The notes under the pieces are model-generated. The model worked only from the letters and a program-made list of their open reading frames with translations. It searched no databases and was not told the DNA's origin. From assembly GCA_900544755.1 (NCBI GenBank), contig UQWQ01000035.1:1-19892 (forward strand): a DNA stretch of 19,892 nucleotides, read 5' to 3'. Below are positions 14,980 to 19,892 of this stretch, in pieces (the first letter of the stretch is position 1; each line of letters opens with the position of its first letter). A program made the translations under genes and the position numbers. The stretch comes from an uncultured Collinsella sp. (GTDB taxonomy: Bacteria > Actinomycetota > Coriobacteriia > Coriobacteriales > Coriobacteriaceae).

Positions 14980-17811
14980 CTACTCCCCCAGCAGAGCCTT
15001 CTCCGGTGTGATGGGCAGCGAGCGCACCTGGTGGCCGGTGGCGTGTGCCACGGCCGAGGCAACGGCGGCGAGCGGCGTGTTGATGACGACCTCGCCGATC
15101 GACTTGGCGCCAAACGGGCCCGTCGGCTCGTAGCTCGGCTCAAAGGCCACGCGAATGCTGCCGATATCCAGGCGCGTGGGCAGCTTGTAGCTCATAAAGT
15201 TGCCGGTGCGCAGACGGCCGCGATCGTCATGCTCAACAATCTCGTAGAGCGCGTGGCCGATACCCTGGGCAATGCCGCCCTCGGCCTGGACGCGCGCGAG
15301 CGCCTCGTTGATCACGGTACCGCAGTCGACGGCAGCCGCGTAGTCCACAACAGTCACCTTGCCGGTGGCCTTGTCGACCTCGACCTCGGCAATGCCGGCC
15401 ATAAACGGCGGAGGCGAAACGGGCAGGCAGGCAGAGGCGTGCGAAGTCAGCGCGTCGCCACCCTCGATGTTCTTGACGCACAGGTTGGCAAAGTCGCGCA
15501 GCGTGAGGTAGCAGTTCTGCTCGCGCGCAGCACGCTCGTCGGACAGGCGCACGTACTGGCCGTCGAAGACCACGTCGACGACGTCAACGTCCCACATCTG
15601 GGCCGCCTTGGCGCAAATCTTCTCGCGCAGCTCGGTCGCGGCGTTCTTGGCGGCAAGGCCCGTCACGTAGGTACCGGAGCTCGCGTACGAGCCGGCGTCG
15701 AAGGGCGATACATCGGTATCCACGCCACGAACCACAATGAGAGAGCTCTCCACACCCAGCTCCTCGGCGGCAATCTGCGCCAGGATCGTGTCGACGCCCA
15801 TGCCGTTGTCTGTGGCGCCGGTGCCGATGGTAATGAAGCCGTCCTCTTCCAGGCGCATGTCAATGCCGGCGATGTCGACATTGGAGATGCCCGAGCCTTG
15901 CATAGTGAGAGCGCAGCCCAGGGCGCGTACGCGATCGCCCAGGTCGACGGCCAGCGGCTTGTCGCGCCAGCCGATCATGTCCATCGCGCGCAGCAGGCAG
16001 CGGTCGAGCGCGCACGCGTTGAGCTTCTCGTTGTAGTACTGCGGCATGATCTCGCCTTCGCGCACGATGTTCTTAAGGCGCAGATCGGCGGGGTCCATGT
16101 GCAGCATGTCGGCGAGCTCGTTGACGGCGCTCTCCACGGCAAACTGGCCCTGGGTGGCACCGTAGCCACGATACGCGCCGCCGCGGTTGGTATTGGTGTA
16201 GACGGCGTCCCAGCTAAAGCGGCTCGCCCTCACATGGTTGTAAATCGGCAGGCTCTTGTGGCCCGAAAGCCCGATCGTCGTGGTGGCATGCTCACCATAG
16301 GCGCCGGCGTTGGACAGCGTATGCAGGTCGATGGCCGTGATGGTGCCGTCGTTCATGGCGCCCAGCTTAACGGTCATCTGCATCTGGTGGCGCGAGTTGC
16401 CTGCAGTGATGGTCTCCTCGCGCGTGTAGCAGCAGTAGCTCGGACGGCCGGTCTGCTGGGTCACGAACGCAACGAAGATCTCGCAGCAGCCCGTCTGCTT
16501 GGAGCCAAAGCCGCCGCCGATGCGCGGTTTAATGACCTGCACCTGCGACTGCGGAATGTCGAGCGACTGCGCGACCATGCGGCGCACGTGGAAGGGCACC
16601 TGCGTGGAGGTGGTCACCGAGATGCGGCCGAACGCGTCGGTCGTCGCGAAGGCACGGAAGGTCTCCATGGGCGCAGTCTGCGTGGCCTGGCTAGTGTAGG
16701 TGCGGGTGAAGACGATGTCGCTCTGGGCAAACGCCTCGTCAAGGTCGCCATAATCGCTGGTACCGCTGCACACCAGGTTGCGAGCAACGTCGCCGCCCTG
16801 CGGGAACATAAAGGTCACGTCGCCCTCGGGGTGAACCACGATGTCGTTATCGAGTGCCTGGGTAAAGTCGAGCAAGGGCTCGAGCACCTCATAGTCGACC
16901 TTGATGAGCTTGAGCGCCTTGTCGGCGGCCTCCTCGGTCTCGGCAGCGACGATCGCCACCTCTTCGTTTTGGTAACGGACGAGGTTCTCGAGAATCAGGC
17001 GGTCGTAGGGACTCGGCTGCGGATAGCTCTGGCCGGCGATGGTAAAGCGGCGCTTGGGCACATCCTCGTAGGTGTAAACGCCCACCACGCCGGGCACCTT
17101 CAGGGCGCGCGACGTATCGATGGAGCGGATCTTGGCGCGCGCATACGGGCTGCGCTTGAGCTTAACGATGAGCGCACCGGCGGGCACCATATCGCCCGTG
17201 TAGACGGGACGGCCCTCAAGCAGGGCCTTCGAGTCCTTCTTGGGCTGCTTGTGGGTAATCTGCTTGTAGGAGACGCCGTCAGAGCTGGTGTCGTTGACCG
17301 GCAGCTCGGGCATCTCGAAGCCCACCTGCACGCCGGACTCGTTAAGGAAGCGGACGATGGCGCGCAGCTGGCTCTCGTAGCCGCTGCAGCGGCAGAGGTT
17401 GCCGGCGAGCTGGCGCGAGAGTTCCTCGCGCGTAGCGACGAGGCTCGGGTCCTCCTTGGCGGCGCGGGCGAGCGCCAGCACGTTCATGATGAGGCCGGGG
17501 GCGCAAAAACCGCACTGCTCAGCGCCTTCGGCAGCCATCGCGCGGGCGAGTGCCTCGGATTCGGCCTTAAGGCCCTCAAGCGTGGTGATGGTGTGGCCCT
17601 CTACACGGGCGGCGGGAACCGAGCAGCTCAGCACCGGGTCGCCGTCGAGCCACACCGTGCACAGACCGCAGTTGGTGGTCTCGCAGGCGCAGCGCACCGA
17701 CGCGCAGCCCTGCTCACGCAAAAGCGAAAAGAGCATGGTGTCGGGGGCAATCTGAACCTTGACCTTGCGGCCGTTGAGCGTAAAGGAAAGATCGATGAGT
17801 TTGGCAGCCAT
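14980..17811 (-). CDS. Fused [2Fe-2S] and molybdopterin-binding subunit, xanthine dehydrogenase family
   Basis: A 943-residue molybdenum hydroxylase. Residues 1-160 are two [2Fe-2S] domains: the plant-type cluster with C43, C48, C51 and C63, and the helical cluster with C100/C103 (QCGFCAPG) and C140/C142 (GNLCRCSGY). From about 195 onward comes the molybdopterin-cytosine-dinucleotide part, with GGGFGSK (432-438), GAYRGYGATQ (545-554) and the catalytic Glu E907 in GAKSIGE. YTREE (462-466) stands where CO dehydrogenases have a Cys loop, so it is not CODH. It hydroxylates a purine, N-heterocycle or aldehyde; the substrate cannot be told. The ATG at 17811 overlaps the stop of the FAD subunit gene by one base. 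No Mo-cofactor insertion gene is in the window. Confidence 0.92.
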   Translation of the reverse strand: MAAKLIDLSFTLNGRKVKVQIAPDTMLFSLLREQGCASVRCACETTNCGLCTVWLDGDPVLSCSVPAARVEGHTITTLEGLKAESEALARAMAAEGAEQCGFCAPGLIMNVLALARAAKEDPSLVATREELSRQLAGNLCRCSGYESQLRAIVRFLNESGVQVGFEMPELPVNDTSSDGVSYKQITHKQPKKDSKALLEGRPVYTGDMVPAGALIVKLKRSPYARAKIRSIDTSRALKVPGVVGVYTYEDVPKRRFTIAGQSYPQPSPYDRLILENLVRYQNEEVAIVAAETEEAADKALKLIKVDYEVLEPLLDFTQALDNDIVVHPEGDVTFMFPQGGDVARNLVCSGTSDYGDLDEAFAQSDIVFTRTYTSQATQTAPMETFRAFATTDAFGRISVTTSTQVPFHVRRMVAQSLDIPQSQVQVIKPRIGGGFGSKQTGCCEIFVAFVTQQTGRPSYCCYTREETITAGNSRHQMQMTVKLGAMNDGTITAIDLHTLSNAGAYGEHATTTIGLSGHKSLPIYNHVRASRFSWDAVYTNTNRGGAYRGYGATQGQFAVESAVNELADMLHMDPADLRLKNIVREGEIMPQYYNEKLNACALDRCLLRAMDMIGWRDKPLAVDLGDRVRALGCALTMQGSGISNVDIAGIDMRLEEDGFITIGTGATDNGMGVDTILAQIAAEELGVESSLIVVRGVDTDVSPFDAGSYASSGTYVTGLAAKNAATELREKICAKAAQMWDVDVVDVVFDGQYVRLSDERAAREQNCYLTLRDFANLCVKNIEGGDALTSHASACLPVSPPPFMAGIAEVEVDKATGKVTVVDYAAAVDCGTVINEALARVQAEGGIAQGIGHALYEIVEHDDRGRLRTGNFMSYKLPTRLDIGSIRVAFEPSYEPTGPFGAKSIGEVVINTPLAAVASAVAHATGHQVRSLPITPEKALLGE

Positions 17812-18725
17812 TAGCGCACCTCGCTAGAATCGACGCCGGGCACGCGGCGGCAGGAATACTCGTCCGTGGCAAACTTAGGAATCTGCACGCCCTCGAGCTC
17901 GCGGGCAAGCGCGGCCGAAAGCTCGATGCCAGCGGCGCGGCGCACGGCCTGGACGGCAAGCGGTGCCGAGATGCGACGGCGGTACTCGGCCGAGCCCCAC
18001 AGGTTGGTGCCGTAGCTCAGCGCGCGCACGGACGCGGCCAGGGCGCGCAGCTCGTCCTCGGAGGGCTGCTCGCTGGTGAGGCCACACGCCACGCCCTGCA
18101 GCAGGGTCGCGCGCAGCGGGCGGGCGCCCACGGTGACGTGCCAAGTGTTGTTCCACCAGGCGGCGGTGACGTTTAAGGAGGGGAAGTCGGTCGCGGCCTT
18201 GCGCACGGCCTCGTAGCTCGCGCGGTAGTCGTGCTTAACGACCACGACGTGCTCGATCACGTCGCGCACATAGCCCATGTTCACAAACTCGGCGAGCGGC
18301 ACGCGGCCGGCGCCCGTCAGCTCAACATAGGAATCGAGCGCGAGGAAGGCGGAAAGCACGTCCGAAAAACCAAAGCGGCCGTAGATGCTGCCACCCACCG
18401 TGGCGGTATTGCGAAGCTGCACGCCCACGATGTCGTGAACGGCAAACTCAAATACGTTGTTGACGAGCGCGTTGAGCTCGGCATGGCGCTCGAGCTGGCG
18501 CAGGGTGCACATGGCACCGATGCGAAACTCGGTCTCGGTCTCCTCGATCTGATCGAGTCCGCAGGCCGAAAGGTCAATCGCCGTCGCCACGCGACGTGAA
18601 CCAAGGCGCATCCAGATGTCGCCGCCCACAATCTTGTTGTTGCGGTTTTTCTGCAAGAGCTCATAGGCTTCGGCCGCGTTTCCAACACGGACGTAGGTAC
18701 CGAACTTGAGCACGTTCTCCCCCAT
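17811..18725 (-). CDS. FAD-binding subunit of the molybdenum hydroxylase
   Basis: A 304-residue protein of the CoxM/XdhB (FAD_binding_5 plus CO_deh_flav_C) type. It passes electrons from the Fe-S clusters to NAD+ or another acceptor. IVGGDIWMRLG (32-42) and LRNTATVGGSIYGRFGFSD (104-121) are the two FAD pyrophosphate segments; the second replaces the common GGNIANASPAAD form. A C-terminal FAD_C-type domain follows from about residue 190. The stop TAA shares a base with the ATG of the next gene (TAATG), which indicates translational coupling. The ATG at 18725 has only GAAGAG touching it; a GTG four codons later, with GGGGGAG before it, is an alternative start. Confidence 0.88.
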   Translation of the reverse strand: MGENVLKFGTYVRVGNAAEAYELLQKNRNNKIVGGDIWMRLGSRRVATAIDLSACGLDQIEETETEFRIGAMCTLRQLERHAELNALVNNVFEFAVHDIVGVQLRNTATVGGSIYGRFGFSDVLSAFLALDSYVELTGAGRVPLAEFVNMGYVRDVIEHVVVVKHDYRASYEAVRKAATDFPSLNVTAAWWNNTWHVTVGARPLRATLLQGVACGLTSEQPSEDELRALAASVRALSYGTNLWGSAEYRRRISAPLAVQAVRRAAGIELSAALARELEGVQIPKFATDEYSCRRVPGVDSSEVR

Positions 18726-18749
18726 CTCTTCACTTGTCCAGTACCTCTT

Positions 18750-18758
18750 AGTGTACCA
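18750..18758 (-). promoter_or_regulatory. Possible extended -10 promoter of the molybdenum hydroxylase operon
   Basis: TGGTACACT on the minus strand is a TGn-extended -10 (TACACT at 18755-18750), 25 bp upstream of the FAD subunit start and after the gdhA terminator. No good -35 box is visible. Confidence 0.35.
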
Positions 18759-18786
18759 AACGAGGGCGCACGACCCTCACCACCAT

Positions 18787-18822
18787 AGAAAAAGGCTCCC
18801 GGCCGATATGGTCGGGAGCCTT
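18787..18822 (-). terminator. Rho-independent terminator of gdhA
   Basis: On the minus strand AAGGCTCCCGACC pairs with GGCCGGGAGCCTT (12 of 13 positions plus one A-C mismatch) around a 5-nt ATATC loop, followed by TTTTTC. It lies 43 nt after the gdhA stop and separates it from the molybdenum hydroxylase operon. Confidence 0.85.
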
Positions 18823-18864
18823 AGCGCATCAGCGGGTGCTGTACGGAGCTATGTCAAGCTGGAT

Positions 18865-19892
18865 TTAGCAGACGCCCTGGGCGAGCATGGCGTCGGCGAC
18901 CTTCAGGAAGCCGGCGATGTTGGCGCCCATGACGAAGTTGCCCTCCTGGCCATACTCCTTGGCGGTGTCGTCCACGTTGTGGAACATGCCGCGCATGAGC
19001 TGCTCGAGCTTGCCGTCGACCTCCTCGAAGGTCCAGGACAGGTGCTCGGCGTTCTGGCTCATCTCCAGGCCGGACACGAGCACGCCACCGGCGTTGGCAG
19101 CCTTGCCGGGCATAAAGGCGACACCGTTCTCCTGGAAGTGGGTCGTGGCCTCGATGGTCGTGGGCATGTTCGCGCCCTCGCCGACCACCTTGCAGCCGTT
19201 GGCGACGAGTGCCTGGGCATCCTCGAGCAGCAGCGTGTTCTCGCGAGCGCAGGGCAGCGCGATGTCGCAGGGAAGCTGCCACACGCCGCGGCCGTCGCCC
19301 TCGTGCCACGTGGCATTAGGCTTCTCGTCGACGTACATAGCGAGCGTGACGCCCTTGTCGTGGCCGGAGCGCTTCTTGTTGTAGACATGCTCGAGCACGG
19401 TGTAGTCGATGCCGTCGGGATCCTCGACCCAGCCGTGAGTATCGGAGCAGGCGAGCACCTTGCCGCCGAGCTGGGAGACCTTCTGGACGGCGTAGATGGC
19501 GACGTTGCCGGAGCCGTGAACGACGACGTTCTTGCCCTCGAAGGAGTCGCCGCGGCTCTTGAGGTACTCGTCCACAAAGTAGACCAGACCGTAGCCGGTG
19601 GCCTCGGTACGGGCGAGCGAGCCGCCAAAGGAGAGGCCCTTGCCGGTGAGGACGCCAGTCCACTCGTTGGTCAGGCGCTTATACTGACCGAACAGGTAGG
19701 CAACCTCGCGGCCGCCAACGCCCAGGTCGCCGGCGGGAACGTCGGTGTTGGGGCCGATGTGACGATAGAGCTCGGTCATGAAGGACTGGCAGAAGTGCAT
19801 GATCTCGTTGTTGGACTTGCCCTTGGGGTCAAAGTCGGAGCCGCCCTTGCCGCCGCCCATGGGCAGGGTGGTCAGGCTGTTCTTGAAGGTCT
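18865..19892 (-). CDS. gdhA: NADP-type glutamate dehydrogenase (partial, N-terminus outside window)
   Basis: Converts 2-oxoglutarate and ammonium to glutamate. The 341 residues seen are the C-terminal three quarters of an E. coli-type hexameric GdhA. The frame is open to the window edge. TLPMGGGKGGSDFDPKGKS near the start holds the catalytic Lys of the substrate domain, with DVPAGDLGVGGREV after it. GKGLSFGGSLARTEATGYG and a Rossmann GSGNVAIYA motif bind the dinucleotide. EGANMPTTIEAT and GKAANAGGVLVSGLEMSQNA complete the family pattern, and it ends at QGVC. The base upstream of the start is outside the window. It has its own terminator. Confidence 0.96.
   Translation of the reverse strand, partial: TFKNSLTTLPMGGGKGGSDFDPKGKSNNEIMHFCQSFMTELYRHIGPNTDVPAGDLGVGGREVAYLFGQYKRLTNEWTGVLTGKGLSFGGSLARTEATGYGLVYFVDEYLKSRGDSFEGKNVVVHGSGNVAIYAVQKVSQLGGKVLACSDTHGWVEDPDGIDYTVLEHVYNKKRSGHDKGVTLAMYVDEKPNATWHEGDGRGVWQLPCDIALPCARENTLLLEDAQALVANGCKVVGEGANMPTTIEATTHFQENGVAFMPGKAANAGGVLVSGLEMSQNAEHLSWTFEEVDGKLEQLMRGMFHNVDDTAKEYGQEGNFVMGANIAGFLKVADAMLAQGVC

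Noticed and set aside
14980..17811. Carbon monoxide dehydrogenase large subunit
   Set aside because: The active-site Cys loop typical of CoxL is absent, and the Fe-S domains are fused, unlike CoxSML.
14941..17814. A 957-codon open frame on the plus strand opposite the molybdenum hydroxylase gene
   Set aside because: It mirrors the minus-strand gene, which has clear cofactor motifs along its whole length. Long antisense frames arise from GC-biased third codon positions, and its protein is repetitive in His, Gly, Ala and Val without any motif.

Overview
The window is GC-rich, gene-dense chromosomal DNA. The best guess for the source is a gut actinobacterium of the Coriobacteriia, probably Collinsella or a close relative. 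The evidence is the tig-clpP-clpX-valS-folC order, the strongly GC-biased third codon positions, and intergenic regions full of perfect palindromes. This placement is inferred from protein flavour and layout; no search was run.

Left part (1-1250): the 5' portion of a minus-strand threonyl-tRNA synthetase (thrS) that starts without the usual TGS domain, then a small membrane protein with a double zinc ribbon. Next comes a 485-base divergent gap (1251-1735). It holds six 15-bp repeat units placed exactly every 40 bp in strictly alternating orientation (1351-1565), and this is the most unusual signal in the window.

Plus-strand block (1736-6288): a compact three-gene redox operon encodes a GlpA-like FAD oxidoreductase with a C-terminal [2Fe-2S] module, a GlpB-like two-dinucleotide-domain flavoprotein and a DUF1667 cysteine protein. 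Together they probably form an anaerobic glycerol-3-phosphate dehydrogenase or related 2-hydroxyacid-type dehydrogenase. An M24-family Xaa-Pro peptidase follows. The gaps on either side of the peptidase carry two copies of one 67-nt hairpin element, each paired with a copy of a GGGACGG motif, plus other palindromes and a strong terminator.

Minus-strand housekeeping block (6640-14839): folC, valS, clpX, clpP, tig and a tRNA-Leu (anticodon UAG). tig feeds newly made chains, clpP and clpX are one base apart and form the ClpXP protease, valS is separated from clpX by a strong terminator, and folC starts 21 nt after a terminator-like hairpin.

Right part (14980-19892, minus strand): a two-gene molybdenum hydroxylase operon, made of an FAD subunit translationally coupled to a fused [2Fe-2S]-molybdopterin subunit, and then the 3' three quarters of an NADP-type glutamate dehydrogenase (gdhA) with its own terminator.

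Most of the window is ordinary core genome. The points of interest are the alternating-repeat array, the family of intergenic hairpin elements, the TGS-less ThrRS, the DUF1667 redox trio and the unusual subunit split of the molybdenum enzyme.
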